Positions 10,172-19,492 are shown, numbered from the stretch's first letter. The stretch is DNA of 64,000 nucleotides from Methylobacteriaceae bacterium (GCA_947444195.1 CANEZL010000002.1:1-64000), one strand, 5' to 3'. Notes: a model not told the origin generated them from the sequence alone. Numbers and translations are program-made.

Positions 10172-10963
10172 CTAATCGAGCCGGCGGGAGAGGGGCTCGG
10201 CCACCATCTTCACCGGCTTGCCGCGCCCGATCAGGATCGCCGCGCGGGAGCGCTCGGGATCGTGCTCGAAGCGGGTGCGGAGCCAGGCGGCCAGGAACTT
10301 CACGTATTCGGAGGCGAGCAGCTTGGCGGTCGCGGGGCTGCGCCACCAGCGCCCGGCATCGAAGCCCTCGGCGACGACGGGGTGTGGCACGAGGCCGTCG
10401 ACGCCCTGGAGCACGTGGTCGAACTCGATCAGGGTTCGCGGCATGTGGTAGTTCGAGGTCACCACCGCGACGGAGCCGAAGCGGTTCTGCCGCATCCAGC
10501 GCCGGGTCTCGATGGCGTTGCCGATGGTGTTGCGGGCGCGGTAGTCGAGGTCGACGCAGCAGGCGATCCAGTCGCGCTGGTTGGGGTTGAGGCGGGCGAT
10601 CTCGTCGCGGCTCGTCCGCTCGTTGACGCCGGTGATGAGCAGGCGCCGGCCGTAGCCGCTGGCCAGGAGGTCGATGGCGTCGCCGATGCGCTGCGCGCCC
10701 CCCGTCAGCGCCACGATCCCGTCCGCCGGGCTGTCCGGCATCCGCTCGATCCGGTCGAGATGCCAGACGAAGCCGAGGAACCCGCCGAGGAGGGTGAGGC
10801 CCGCGAGGCCCGAGCCGCCGAGGAGGAGGGCCAGCGGCGAGCGGCCCCGGGCCGGGCGTGCCCCCGCCTCCCGGTCCGGGCGTGCGACCCGCGCGCTGTC
10901 CCAGCGCCAGCCGAAGGGCTCGGACGCGGTCGTATCGAGGGCGCGTGTCATACGCGTGGACAT
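10172..10963 (-). CDS. YdcF/SanA family protein (DUF218)
   Basis: A 263-residue protein with a basic, disordered N terminus, one transmembrane helix at about residues 45-68 (LALLLGGSGLAGLTLLGGFLGFVW) and a periplasmic DUF218 domain. Typical family blocks are DGIVALTGGAQRIGDAIDLLASGYGRRLLITG, SRDEI, ARNTIGNAIETRRWM and VVTSNYHMPRTLIEF. Members such as ElyC and SanA affect envelope integrity. It follows ftsE-ftsX on the same strand, an arrangement common in alphaproteobacteria, and so may act in the same cell-envelope programme. Confidence 0.88.
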   Translation of the reverse strand: MSTRMTRALDTTASEPFGWRWDSARVARPDREAGARPARGRSPLALLLGGSGLAGLTLLGGFLGFVWHLDRIERMPDSPADGIVALTGGAQRIGDAIDLLASGYGRRLLITGVNERTSRDEIARLNPNQRDWIACCVDLDYRARNTIGNAIETRRWMRQNRFGSVAVVTSNYHMPRTLIEFDHVLQGVDGLVPHPVVAEGFDAGRWWRSPATAKLLASEYVKFLAAWLRTRFEHDPERSRAAILIGRGKPVKMVAEPLSRRLD

Positions 10964-11096
10964 CCTCCGGCAGGATAGCGCCGATTGCGGCGGCGTGGAG
11001 GCGGGCCGCCGGCCGGCGCGGAACGGTCGGGCGATCGAGGGGCCATTGCGCGGGCGAAGGGTTGATGAAAGGTTAACGGATGGCGGGCGCCCTCCA

Positions 11097-12104
11097 TCAG
11101 GCGAGGAAACGTCGCACCGTCAGGCGCGAGACGATGCCGGTGACCATCGAGGCGATCACCCCGATCGCCAGCACGCTGGCATAGCCGCGCCAGCCCACGT
11201 TGAAGGCGCCGAACAGGGCCTCGATCTCGTCGCCCGCCGGACCCGTGCGCCAGGCGCGGGCCAGCAGCCCGGCGAGCGCGAAGGCGAGGAGCGCCAGGGC
11301 CGCGCCGATGGCGCCCCCGCGCAGGCCGAGCCCGAAGAACCGGCGCTGGAAAGCGCGCGCGATGAAGTCGTCGTCCGCGCCCACGAAGTGCAGCACCTCG
11401 ACCACCTCGCGGTTGCCGGCCATGGCGCCCCGCGTCGCGAAGGCCACCGCGAGGCCTGTCGCCGCGAGCACGAGGGCGACGATGCCGATGCCGACGCCCA
11501 CGAAGGCGTTCGCCATGGTGGAGAGCCGCTGCAGCCAGAGCACGTGGTCGTCGAGGCTCGCCACGCCGGGCAGGGCCTCGGCGAGGCTCGCCCGCAGGGG
11601 GGCGAGGTCGGGGGGCGGGCTCGCGAGCTTCAGGGTGATCAGGCGCGGCACCGGCAGGTCGGAGAGGTCGAGGCCGCTGCCGAGCCAGGGCTCCAGCAGG
11701 CGCTCGGCCTCGGCCTTCGAGAAGCGGCGGGTCTCGGCGATGCCGGGGGCGGCCCGGGCGATGGCGTCCGCGCGGGCGAGGTCGGCCTCGATGTCGCGGC
11801 CGGCCCCCGGCCGGACCTGGATGGTCACCTCCTTCGCCACGCTGCCCTGCCACTGGCTCGCGCTCGTGGCCACCATCTCGGCGGTGCCCGCGCACAGGCC
11901 CGCGAGGAAGGTGAGGATGGCGATGACGGCGGCGAGCGAGCGGCTCGCCGCGGAATCGGTGGGCACCAGGGGCGCGTTGCGCCGCAGGCCCGCGGGCAGG
12001 GCGGGATCGGGCCCGGCGGCCCGGCCGGGGCCGGCCCGCTCCGGCTCCTGCGGCGCCTCGGGGCGGCGGGGGTTGGCGGGTCGGGTGTCTGCGGGCTCCA
12101 CCAT
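11097..12104 (-). CDS. ftsX: Cell division protein FtsX
   Basis: The 335-residue inner-membrane partner of FtsE. The FtsEX complex is an ABC-type machine that activates peptidoglycan hydrolases at the septum. Residues about 1-45 are a cytosolic proline-rich tail, followed by a first helix at LAAVIAILTFLAGLCAG, a periplasmic domain of about 110 residues (VTIQVRPGAGRDIEADLARADAI onward) and three C-terminal helices, with the typical REVVEVLHFVGADDDFIARAFQRRF coupling segment. The start codon overlaps the ftsE stop as ATGA, so the two are coupled. Confidence 0.95.
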   Translation of the reverse strand: MVEPADTRPANPRRPEAPQEPERAGPGRAAGPDPALPAGLRRNAPLVPTDSAASRSLAAVIAILTFLAGLCAGTAEMVATSASQWQGSVAKEVTIQVRPGAGRDIEADLARADAIARAAPGIAETRRFSKAEAERLLEPWLGSGLDLSDLPVPRLITLKLASPPPDLAPLRASLAEALPGVASLDDHVLWLQRLSTMANAFVGVGIGIVALVLAATGLAVAFATRGAMAGNREVVEVLHFVGADDDFIARAFQRRFFGLGLRGGAIGAALALLAFALAGLLARAWRTGPAGDEIEALFGAFNVGWRGYASVLAIGVIASMVTGIVSRLTVRRFLA

Positions 12105-12802
12105 CACTCCTCGATCCGAAGGCGGCCCTCGCTCAGCACCATGCGGCGGGCGGAGACGGCGTCCATGATGCCGAAATCGTGGGTGGCGATGATCACCGAG
12201 GTCCCGAGCTTGTTCAATTCGAGGAAGAGGCGCAGCAGGCGCCGGCCGAGGCCGGGATCGACGTTGCCGGTGGGCTCGTCGGCAAGCAGGAGGTCGGGCC
12301 GGCCGATGAGCGCGCGGGCGATGGCCGCGCGCTGCTTCTCGCCGCCCGAGAGGAGCGGGGGCAGGGCGTGCATGCGCTCGCCCAAGCCCACCCAGCGCAG
12401 CAGTTCCACCACCTCGGCCCGGTAGCTCGTCTCCGCCCGGCCCTGGACGCGCAAGGGCAGCGCCACGTTCTCGTAGGTGGTGAGGTGGTCGAGGAGGCGG
12501 AAATCCTGGAACACCACGCCCATCCGGCGGCGCAGGCCCGTGAGGCCCCCGCTCGAGATCCCGCTCACCTCCTCGCCGAAGACCGAGACGACCCCGCGGG
12601 TCGGCCGCACGGAGAGCAGGATCAGGCGCAGCAGCGTGGTCTTGCCGGCGCCCGAGGGGCCGGTGAGGAACTGGAACGAGCGGGGCGCGATGCGGAAGCT
12701 CACGTCGGAGAGCACCTCCGGACCCAGGCCGTAGCGCATGCCGACGTTCTCGAACCGGACCACCGGCACCTCGGCACCGGGCAGCAGGCTTCCCGTCCTC
12801 AC
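12104..12802 (-). CDS. ftsE: Cell division ATP-binding protein FtsE
   Basis: The 232-residue ABC ATPase that drives FtsX. It carries Walker A GPSGAGKTT at residues 48-56, a Q-loop in VVFQDFRLL, the signature LLSGGEKQRAAIARAL and Walker B LLLADEPTGNVD, followed by the H-loop IIATHD. NVD at the D-loop is characteristic of FtsE. The ATG at 12802 gives a short leader; an internal GTG at the VVRFENV segment is a possible alternative start. It forms an operon with ftsX and probably ydcF. A zinc-ribbon gene lies divergently upstream. Confidence 0.97.
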   Translation of the reverse strand: MRTGSLLPGAEVPVVRFENVGMRYGLGPEVLSDVSFRIAPRSFQFLTGPSGAGKTTLLRLILLSVRPTRGVVSVFGEEVSGISSGGLTGLRRRMGVVFQDFRLLDHLTTYENVALPLRVQGRAETSYRAEVVELLRWVGLGERMHALPPLLSGGEKQRAAIARALIGRPDLLLADEPTGNVDPGLGRRLLRLFLELNKLGTSVIIATHDFGIMDAVSARRMVLSEGRLRIEE

Positions 12803-13049
12803 CGATCCCTGACCCTCGCGAATCGCGGTCCCACGGCCCGCCCCGCGCCGGGATGAGGCCGCGGGCGGCGGTTTTCAACCCCGCCCGGCCGGGCGGGGGC
12901 TTCACCGGAGCTTAACCCTGTTCGCGGAGATTTGCCCCACGAACGCTCTCCGCCGGCCGCGGCGGATTCCCCTCCGGCGGCGCGTGCAGGCGGCGCTTCG
13001 GGATCTCTCGTGCCGGCCCCCGGGCCGGCCTGTTCGGGCTTGACCGCGC

Positions 13050-13835
13050 ATGCTGATCGTCTGTCCCACCTGCGCGAGTTCCTACCGGGTCGAGATCGGG
13101 CGCCTCGGCATGGAGGGCCGCTCCGTCCGCTGCGCCGCCTGCCGGGAGACGTGGTTCATCACGCCGGCCGACGTGCTGGCCGCCCACGCCGCCGAACTCG
13201 AGGCCGCCAACGCGACCGCCGCGCCGGACGCGCCCTCCGACGACGCCTGGGCGGAGGCCTCGGCCGCGGTGCGCACCGCCTCGGGCGCCGACGCGGACGT
13301 GGTCGAGAACCTGCCCCCCGATCCGCCCGCCCGCCCGCGCGCCCCGAAGAAGGGAGCGCGGAAGGCCGCCCGGCCCCGGGGCCCGCGCTTCTCGCCGGCG
13401 CTCGCCGCCGGGCTCGTCGTCGTCGCGGCCCTGCCCCTGGCCTGCCTCGCCCGCGTCCCGGTGGTCCGGGCGATGCCGCAGAGCGCGGGGCTCTACGCGC
13501 GCATCGGCCTGCCGGTGAACCTGCGCGGCATCGAGATCCGCGACGTGGTGGCGCTGCGCAACCCCGCCGAGGCGGGCCGCCCGGCGGAACTCGTGGTGGA
13601 GGGCGACCTCCTCGGGCTGGCTCCGGGCACCACCCCGGTGCCCGTCCTCTCCGTCGAGGTGCGCGACGCGGCGGGCCAGCCCCTGCGCACCCTCGCCATC
13701 CCGGCGCCGCGCGCCGCCCTCGCCGAGGGCGAGACCGCGCGCTTCCGGGCGGTCTTCCCCGATCCGCCGCTCCAGGGGCGCGGCCTCCAGGTGCGCTTCG
13801 CCGAGCCGGCCCGGGCCGCCAAGCCCGCCTCCTGA
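13050..13835 (+). CDS. MJ0042-type zinc-ribbon protein with one membrane helix
   Basis: The 261-residue protein begins with the MJ0042/zinc_ribbon_5 motif: C5-x2-C8 (IVCPTCASSYRV) and C33-x2-C36 (VRCAACRETW). An Ala/Asp-rich linker and a Lys/Arg-rich stretch follow, then a transmembrane helix at about residues 115-137 (ALAAGLVVVAALPLACLARV) and an extracytoplasmic DUF3426-like beta domain. The function is not known. It is divergent from ftsE, as in many alphaproteobacteria. Its stop codon opens repeat copy 3. Confidence 0.87.
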   Translation: MLIVCPTCASSYRVEIGRLGMEGRSVRCAACRETWFITPADVLAAHAAELEAANATAAPDAPSDDAWAEASAAVRTASGADADVVENLPPDPPARPRAPKKGARKAARPRGPRFSPALAAGLVVVAALPLACLARVPVVRAMPQSAGLYARIGLPVNLRGIEIRDVVALRNPAEAGRPAELVVEGDLLGLAPGTTPVPVLSVEVRDAAGQPLRTLAIPAPRAALAEGETARFRAVFPDPPLQGRGLQVRFAEPARAAKPAS

Positions 13836-13939
13836 TACGATCTCCGCTCGATCGAAGCGGGGGGTCGTATCGACCGAGCCCGCGCGGCGCCTCATACCAA
13901 ATCCGCCATCCCGGAGGGATCAACCGGATCCGGTATGAG
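13833..13939 (+). repeat. Twin-hairpin dispersed repeat, copy 3
   Basis: Starts at the TGA of the zinc-ribbon gene. Hairpin 1 is as in copy 2. The central linker is shortened, and hairpin 2 is bounded by CTCATACC and GGTATGAG, extending the inverted repeat outward. It lies between two genes of the same strand (zinc-ribbon gene and hpt), so it is not restricted to convergent gaps. Confidence 0.85.
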
Positions 13940-14079
13940 CCGCCGCCCCGCGCCGGCGCGGCGCTCTCGCACCTGCGCAAGGCGGCCGCTTCGCACGTGC
14001 TCAAAAGTGGCCGCGCGCGCGAAAAGGTGCTCTAACGGCCCCGACTCCCGAGGCTCGGGCGAGAGACACCAAGACGGGC

Positions 14080-14649
14080 ATGACCACCGCTTCCCACCGC
14101 GTTCGCGTCCTCTTCGACGAATCCGCCATCGCCCGGCGCAACGAGGAGATCGCCGCCGCGATCGTCGCCGCCGCGCCGCGCGACCTCCTCGTGGTCGCGG
14201 TGCTGAAGGGCAGCTTCATGTTCGCGGCCGACCTGCTGCGGGCCCTGCACCGGGTCGGCCTCGCCCCGCAGGTGGAGTTCGTCCACCTGTCGAGCTACCG
14301 CACCGGCACCGTCTCCTCGGGCCAGGTCGAGATCCTGCGCGACGTGCAGAGCGAGGTGCGCGGGCGCGACGTGCTGCTCATCGACGACATCCTCGAATCC
14401 GGCCGCACCCTGGTCTTCGCGAAGGACCTGCTGGTGGCCCGCGGCGCGCAGCGGGTGATGACCGCGGTGCTCCTGGAGAAGCCGGGCAAGCGCGCCGTCA
14501 CCATGGACGCCGACTTCGTCGGCTTCACCTGCCCGGACGTGTTCGTGGTGGGCTACGGCATGGACGCGGCCCACGCCTTCCGGCAGCTGCCCTTCGTCGG
14601 CGTCGTGGATTTCGAGAATACCGAATCCGACCTGTTCGGCGAGCGCTGA
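14080..14649 (+). CDS. hpt: Hypoxanthine phosphoribosyltransferase
   Basis: Purine-salvage enzyme joining hypoxanthine or guanine to PRPP to give IMP or GMP. The 189-residue product has the PRPP-binding motif VLLIDDILESGRTL and the family blocks VVAVLKGSFMFAADLLRAL, VEFVHLSSYRTGTVSSG and DADFVGFTCPDVFVVGYGMD. The last block includes the purine-contacting F-V-x-G-x-G-x-D segment. The length is typical. The ATG at 14080 begins MTTASHRVRVLFDE. It lies just upstream of cpdR but with a 170-base gap, so it probably has its own transcript. Confidence 0.96.
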   Translation: MTTASHRVRVLFDESAIARRNEEIAAAIVAAAPRDLLVVAVLKGSFMFAADLLRALHRVGLAPQVEFVHLSSYRTGTVSSGQVEILRDVQSEVRGRDVLLIDDILESGRTLVFAKDLLVARGAQRVMTAVLLEKPGKRAVTMDADFVGFTCPDVFVVGYGMDAAHAFRQLPFVGVVDFENTESDLFGER

Positions 14650-14820
14650 GCCGCCTCCGGCCCCCCCGGGGAACATTCGCGGCGGCGCGGCATTTTTGCC
14701 CCGCATGGCCGCCGCGTGGCGTCCGCACGCGATCGCGGCTTGACACGGGGCGCTTTTCCTCAGCGTCTTCAGGATATTCCGGGCGACCCGGTTCCCGTTG
14801 CAGGACGATATCGAACTGAC

Positions 14821-15186
14821 ATGGCGCGCATCCTGCTCGTGGATGACGAAGAGACGGTCCGGGGATTCCTCAAGCGGGGCCTGGAGATCGACGGCCATGC
14901 CGTGGTCACCGCCATCGACGGCAGCGACGGGCTCGACCGCCTGAACGAGGCCGATGGCGGCTTCGACCTGATGCTCACCGACATCCGCATGCCGCTGATG
15001 GACGGCATCGCCCTGGCGCTCGCGGCCAAGCGCGATTTCCCCGATCTGACCATCCTGCTGATGACGGGCTTCGCCGACCAGCGCGAGCGCGCCCGCGGCC
15101 TGGACGCCATCGTCGCCGACGTGCTGACCAAGCCCTTCTCCCTGGCCGACCTGCGCGCCACCGTGAAGCGGGCGCTCGACGCCTGA
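14821..15186 (+). CDS. cpdR: Single-domain response regulator CpdR
   Basis: A 121-residue stand-alone receiver domain. In Caulobacter and rhizobia CpdR, when unphosphorylated, delivers ClpXP to substrates such as CtrA at the cell pole and so controls the cell cycle; its phosphate comes from the CckA-ChpT relay. Visible features are the acidic pair DDE after ILLV, the phosphoacceptor D54 in LMLTDIRMP, the MTGFADQRERARGLDAIVADVLTKPF segment that is characteristic of CpdR, and a small C terminus (ALDA). The start is preceded by a normal gap of AT-containing sequence. Confidence 0.93.
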   Translation: MARILLVDDEETVRGFLKRGLEIDGHAVVTAIDGSDGLDRLNEADGGFDLMLTDIRMPLMDGIALALAAKRDFPDLTILLMTGFADQRERARGLDAIVADVLTKPFSLADLRATVKRALDA

Positions 15187-15345
15187 GGACGCGGTCGGAA
15201 CGGCCCTCGCGCTGCAAGACAATCTCAAGCCGATCCGGCGCATGATCGCGCAGGACGGTCTTCCCGCATTCGGGGGCCGGCCCGGCGGGACGGAGCGCGC
15301 CATCGCGGCGGCGATCCGCACCGCATGCCCCCGGCGAGGTGAACC

Positions 15346-15705
15346 ATGAAATCGATGCTCTCGGATCCCGAAGGCGGGGGCGCGGCGCGGCGCGATCCGT
15401 TCGCGGAGCGCGTCGCCCGCACGACCGGGCCGCGGTTCGGAGGGCGTCCCCGCGTGCGGTCCCCGGGCGAGGTGGCGCGCGGTCTCGGCTGGAAGGCCTG
15501 GTTCGCCGTCGGTGCCGCCCTGCTCGTCCTCGGCCTGCTCTGGGCGGCGATCTGGCCGCCCCTCGATGCCTGCCGGACGAAGGCCCGCGAGATCGGCCTC
15601 TACACGGGCGACAGCGTCGAGAAGTGCACGTGGCAGGGCATCCATGCGCGCCTGAACCTGGGGGATCAGGCGCTGAAGAAGCGGCTGCGCGGCTCGGGCG
15701 AGTGA
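15346..15705 (+). CDS. Small membrane protein of unknown function
   Basis: A 119-residue product. Residues 1-45 are charged and likely cytosolic, residues about 49-69 form one hydrophobic helix (AWFAVGAALLVLGLLWAAIW), and the remaining 50 residues, with two cysteines (DACRTK and EKCTWQG) and ending KKRLRGSGE, probably lie in the periplasm. No family is recognised. The ATG at 15346 has a GAGGTGA ribosome binding site 5 bases upstream, which supports a real gene. The stop is the first codon of repeat copy 4. Confidence 0.75.
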   Translation: MKSMLSDPEGGGAARRDPFAERVARTTGPRFGGRPRVRSPGEVARGLGWKAWFAVGAALLVLGLLWAAIWPPLDACRTKAREIGLYTGDSVEKCTWQGIHARLNLGDQALKKRLRGSGE

Positions 15706-15813
15706 TACGATCTCCGCTCGATCGAAGCGGGGGTCGTATCGACCGAGCCCGCGCGGCGCAGGAGCGAAGCCCGGATCCGCCATCCCGAAGGGATCGACCG
15801 GATCTGGCATGAG
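15703..15813 (+). repeat. Twin-hairpin dispersed repeat, copy 4
   Basis: Begins at the TGA of the small membrane protein gene. The hairpin 1 arms TACGATCTCCGCT and AGCGGGGGTCGTA pair fully when U-G wobbles are allowed on the plus-strand RNA. Hairpin 2 arms CCGGATCCG and CGGATCTGG pair with one wobble. It separates this gene from convergent ftfL. Confidence 0.87.
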
Positions 15814-15936
15814 GCCGCCCGCGCCGCGGCGCCCGCTCGACCCTGCCCTTCCGGGCCGCCCCCCGAGCGACCGCCTCGCGCCGAGCCGCCTCGGCGCGAG
15901 GGGCCCGGACCGGTTGGGGCGGCGCCGGCCGGAACC

Positions 15937-17610
15937 TCAGAACAGCCCGTCGATCTGGCCGTCGGCGTCGAGGCGGATCGTGTCCGCGGCCGGGACCCGG
16001 GGCAGGCCCGGCATGGTCATGATCTCCCCGCAGATCGCCACCACGAAGCCGGCGCCCGCCGAGAGGCGGACGTCGCGCACCGCCACCACGTGGCCTTCCG
16101 GCGCGCCCATCAGGGCCGGATCGGTGGAGAACGAGTACTGCGTCTTGGCCATGCAGATCGGCAGCGTGCCGTAGCCCTCCTTCTCGAAGGCGGCGAGCTT
16201 CTGGGCGGCCTTGGACTCGATCTGCACGTCGGCCGCCCCGTAGAGCTTGGTCGCGATGGTGCGGATCTTGTCGGCGAGGGGCGCCTCGGTCCCGTAGGCG
16301 TAGGTGATCGGCTGCGCGCCGCCCTCCGCGAGACGGACCACGGCCTGCGCCAGGGCCTCGGCGCCCGCGCCCCCCTCCGCCCAGTGCTTGCAGGTGATGG
16401 CCTCGACGCCGAGGCGCTCGGCGCACAATTCGCGCAGGCGGGCATGCTCGGCATCGGTGTCGGCGTGGAAGTGATTGACCGCCACCACCACCGGCAGGCC
16501 GAAGCCGCGCACGTTCGTGACGTGGCGGGCGAGGTTGGCGAAGCCCTTCTCCAGGGCCGCGATGTTCTCGGAGCCGAGCTCCTTCTTGGAGACGCCGCCA
16601 TGCATCTTGAGCGCCCGCACCGTGGCGACGATGACCACGGCCGAGGGGCTGATCCCGGCCTGGCGGCACTTGATGTCGAGGAACTTCTCGGCGCCGAGAT
16701 CGGCCCCGAAGCCCGCCTCCGTCACCGTGAAGTCGGCGAGCCGGAGGCCGGCGCGGGTGGCGATCACCGAGTTGCAGCCGTGGGCGATGTTGGCGAAGGG
16801 GCCGCCGTGGATCAGGGCCGGGCTGCCCTCCAGCGTCTGCACGAGGTTCGGCTGCAGGGCGTCCTTCAGGAGCACGGTCATCGCGCCCGTGGCCTTCACG
16901 TCCTTGAGCGTCACGAGCTTGCGGTCGCGGGTCTCGGCGACGACGATGCGGCCGAGGCGCTCCTCCAGGTCGGCGAGGTCGCGGGCGAGGCAGAACACCG
17001 CCATCACCTCGGAGGCCACGGTGATGTCGAAGCCGTCCTCGCGCGGGAAGCCGTTGGCGACGCCGCCCAGCGACTGGTTGATGGCGCGCAGGGCCCGGTC
17101 GTTCATGTCGACGACGCGGCGCCAGTGGATGCGGCGCACGTCGATATTCAGCTCGTTCGCCCAGTAGACGTGGTTGTCGATCAAGGCGGCGGCGAGCGAA
17201 TGCGCGGCCGTGATGGCGTGGAAGTCGCCGGTGAAGTGCAGGTTGATCTGCTCCATCGGCACGACCTGCGCCTTGCCGCCGCCGGCTGCCCCGCCCTTCA
17301 TGCCGAAGCAGGGGCCGAGGGAGGGCTCGCGCAGGCAGATCATGGTCTTGCGGCCGATGCGGTTCAGCGCGTCGCCGAGGCCCACCGTCGTCGTGGTCTT
17401 GCCCTCGCCCGCGGGCGTCGGCGAGATCGCGGTGACGAGGACGAGCCTGCCCTCGGGCCGGCCCTCCAGGGAGCGGATGTAGCCGTGATCGAGCTTGGCG
17501 ATGTGCCGGCCGTAATTGTGCAGCGCCTCGTCGGGGATGCCGAGGGTCTCGGCCACCTGCGCGATCGGCTTCAGGGTCGCCGCACGGGCGATCTCGATGT
17601 CTGACGGCAT
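15937..17610 (-). CDS. ftfL: Formate--tetrahydrofolate ligase
   Basis: ATP-dependent joining of formate to tetrahydrofolate, giving 10-formyl-THF. In Methylobacterium this is the entry of formate into the serine cycle and is needed for growth on methanol. The 557-residue product matches the methylotroph enzyme in length and has the nucleotide-binding [13 protein letters not shown], the [23 protein letters not shown] block, [15 protein letters not shown] and [11 protein letters not shown]. The ATG at 17610 follows GGGGAGGACACC, a strong ribosome binding site. No other C1 genes are adjacent. A perfect palindrome lies 129 bases upstream. Confidence 0.98.
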   Translation of the reverse strand: MPSDIEIARAATLKPIAQVAETLGIPDEALHNYGRHIAKLDHGYIRSLEGRPEGRLVLVTAISPTPAGEGKTTTTVGLGDALNRIGRKTMICLREPSLGPCFGMKGGAAGGGKAQVVPMEQINLHFTGDFHAITAAHSLAAALIDNHVYWANELNIDVRRIHWRRVVDMNDRALRAINQSLGGVANGFPREDGFDITVASEVMAVFCLARDLADLEERLGRIVVAETRDRKLVTLKDVKATGAMTVLLKDALQPNLVQTLEGSPALIHGGPFANIAHGCNSVIATRAGLRLADFTVTEAGFGADLGAEKFLDIKCRQAGISPSAVVIVATVRALKMHGGVSKKELGSENIAALEKGFANLARHVTNVRGFGLPVVVAVNHFHADTDAEHARLRELCAERLGVEAITCKHWAEGGAGAEALAQAVVRLAEGGAQPITYAYGTEAPLADKIRTIATKLYGAADVQIESKAAQKLAAFEKEGYGTLPICMAKTQYSFSTDPALMGAPEGHVVAVRDVRLSAGAGFVVAICGEIMTMPGLPRVPAADTIRLDADGQIDGLF

Positions 17611-17952
17611 GGTGTCCTCCCCTGTCTTGCTTGTGCGCCTGCCTTGCCGGCGCGCGGGGCGGACGTTCGCGCCCGCGCCGCGGCCGAGCGCGGCCGGCCT
17701 ATCGTTCCCGCACTGTGCGTCAAGGCGCGGGGAAAAGCGCGTCGAAAAATTTCGACGCGGCGGCAAATTAACTTTCGCCGGCCCCGCCCCCGCCACAGCC
17801 TCCGACAAGTCACACCGGGACGAAATCGGAACCCCCGGCGGGGCCGCCGCCTTGCCGCTGCGCCGGGCCTCGGCGACAAGGGGAGGCGCCCCGATTCGGC
17901 TCGATCGCCCGGAGGGGGTCGCGCGTATCTCGTGTCGGGTGTCAGCCTAGCG
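17611..17952. other. Divergent promoter region of ftfL and the EAL gene, with a perfect palindrome
   Basis: This 342-base gap should contain both promoters. The clearest element is at 17739-17758, a palindrome with 9-base arms GCGTCGAAA and TTTCGACGC around AA, next to an AT-richer patch (AAATTAACTTT at 17765-17775). It could be an operator for either gene. No open frame in the gap is convincing. Confidence 0.55.
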
Positions 17953-19395
17953 ATGTTCCGGTTCCTCGGCCGGCATGCGGTCCTCTGGACCATCGGCCTG
18001 CTGGCCGCCGTCGTGCTCGGGCCGCTCACGGTCTTCCTGCCGCTGGCCGGGGCCCTGGCCTTCGCCGCCCTGGCCCTGCTCGCGGCCTGCGCCGCCCATA
18101 TCCGCGCCACACGCCTGACCGCGCGCTGCGACGTGCTCTCGCGGGAGGTCGACGCCCTCTCCAAGCGTCTCCTGCGGGCCGAAGCCCTCGCCGCCGCCCC
18201 GGTCCGGCCGGATCCCGGCCGGGCCGGCCTCGTGGCCGACGTCGAGGAGCTGTCGGTGGAGATCGGCCTCCTCAGCGGCATCGTGCGCGACCTCACCGCC
18301 GTGGTGACCGCGCAGGACGAGGAGGTGGCCCGGCTGAAGAGCGCCGCCCGCGCCCCCCGCCCCGTCCCGGCCGCGGCCCCCCCGCCCGTGGCGGCCCCCG
18401 TCGCCGCGCCGGCGCCCGCCGTTCCCCCGGACATTCCCGCGCCGGCAGCGCCGAGCGTTCACCAGCCGCCGTTCCAGCTGCCGCTCCAGGCCGCGATCCC
18501 GGTCATCCCGCGCGCGCTGCCGCCCGCCATCCCGGCCGAGCCCGTGCCAACCCGCCCCCTCCCCGCCCGCGGCAGCGTACCGGACGAGGCCCTGATCGCG
18601 GCCTTCGAGGGGAGCGGGCTCGAGGTCCATCTCCAGCCCGTGGTCACCCTGCCCCAGCGCAAGGTGGTGGCCTACGAGGCGCTCGCCCGCCTGCGCGCCG
18701 GGCCGGACCTCGTCCCCCCCGCCCTGTTCCTGCCGGTGCTCGAACGGCACGGCCGCACGACCGAGCTCGACCGGCGCATGCTCCAGAGCACGCTCACCAT
18801 CGCCCGGCATCTCGGCGGGCGCGGCAGCGAGGCGAGCGTCACCTACGGCCTGTCGCCGCTCTCCCTGTTCGAGCCGGGCTTCCTGCGCTGGCTCGGGCGC
18901 CTCGTCGCCGACGAGCAGAGTCTCGGCGGGCGCATCGTTCTGGCCCTGCCGCAGGCGAGCTGGCGCGGGCTCGACACCGAGCAGGCCACCGCGCTCGCGG
19001 CCTTGCGGGGCAAGCTCGGCTTCACCCTCGACCGGCCGGAGGATCTGCGCTTCGACGCCGCCGCGCTCGCCGCCCGCGGCGTGGGCCAGATCAAGGTCCC
19101 CGCCGCCCTGCTGCTGCGGCCCGAGCGCGGCGACCTCGCCGACATCGCCCCCGAGGATCTCGTCACGGCGCTCGCCCGGTCCGGGATCCGGCTGGTGGCC
19201 TGCGAGGTCGAGGCGGAGGGCGACGTGCCCGACCTGATCGACCTCGACGTGGTGCTGGCGCAGGGCACGGCCTTCGCCGCCGCCCGCCCCGTGCGCGCCG
19301 AGGTGCTGGCCGAGCCGCCCGCCGCCGAGCCCGATCCGGAGCCGGAGCCGCCGCAGCGGCGCCCCTTCCGCTCCTTCCTGCGCCGGGCGGGGTGA
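17953..19395 (+). CDS. TipF-like membrane protein with degenerate EAL domain
   Basis: The 480-residue protein has two N-terminal hydrophobic helices (about residues 8-50), a predicted coiled coil (about 55-135), a long Pro/Ala linker (about 135-210) and an EAL domain from about 215 to 455. The EALAR motif is kept with E242, as is K in GQIKV, but the metal-binding Asn, the Glu of the LELTE block (here IVLALPQ) and the DDFG motif (here GFTLDRPEDL) are missing. It is therefore unlikely to hydrolyse cyclic di-GMP and may bind it instead. The architecture resembles TipF, the Caulobacter flagellar-assembly c-di-GMP receptor; this assignment is inference. No flagellar genes are adjacent. Confidence 0.82.
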   Translation: MFRFLGRHAVLWTIGLLAAVVLGPLTVFLPLAGALAFAALALLAACAAHIRATRLTARCDVLSREVDALSKRLLRAEALAAAPVRPDPGRAGLVADVEELSVEIGLLSGIVRDLTAVVTAQDEEVARLKSAARAPRPVPAAAPPPVAAPVAAPAPAVPPDIPAPAAPSVHQPPFQLPLQAAIPVIPRALPPAIPAEPVPTRPLPARGSVPDEALIAAFEGSGLEVHLQPVVTLPQRKVVAYEALARLRAGPDLVPPALFLPVLERHGRTTELDRRMLQSTLTIARHLGGRGSEASVTYGLSPLSLFEPGFLRWLGRLVADEQSLGGRIVLALPQASWRGLDTEQATALAALRGKLGFTLDRPEDLRFDAAALAARGVGQIKVPAALLLRPERGDLADIAPEDLVTALARSGIRLVACEVEAEGDVPDLIDLDVVLAQGTAFAAARPVRAEVLAEPPAAEPDPEPEPPQRRPFRSFLRRAG

Positions 19396-19492
19396 GCGGG
19401 CCGCCGCACGACGATCCCGAAAAACCGGATTCCCCTTTCCCGCCTCCTGCTCTAACCCGGCGCCCGACAGCCCGCCGTGCCAAGGGACGCGC

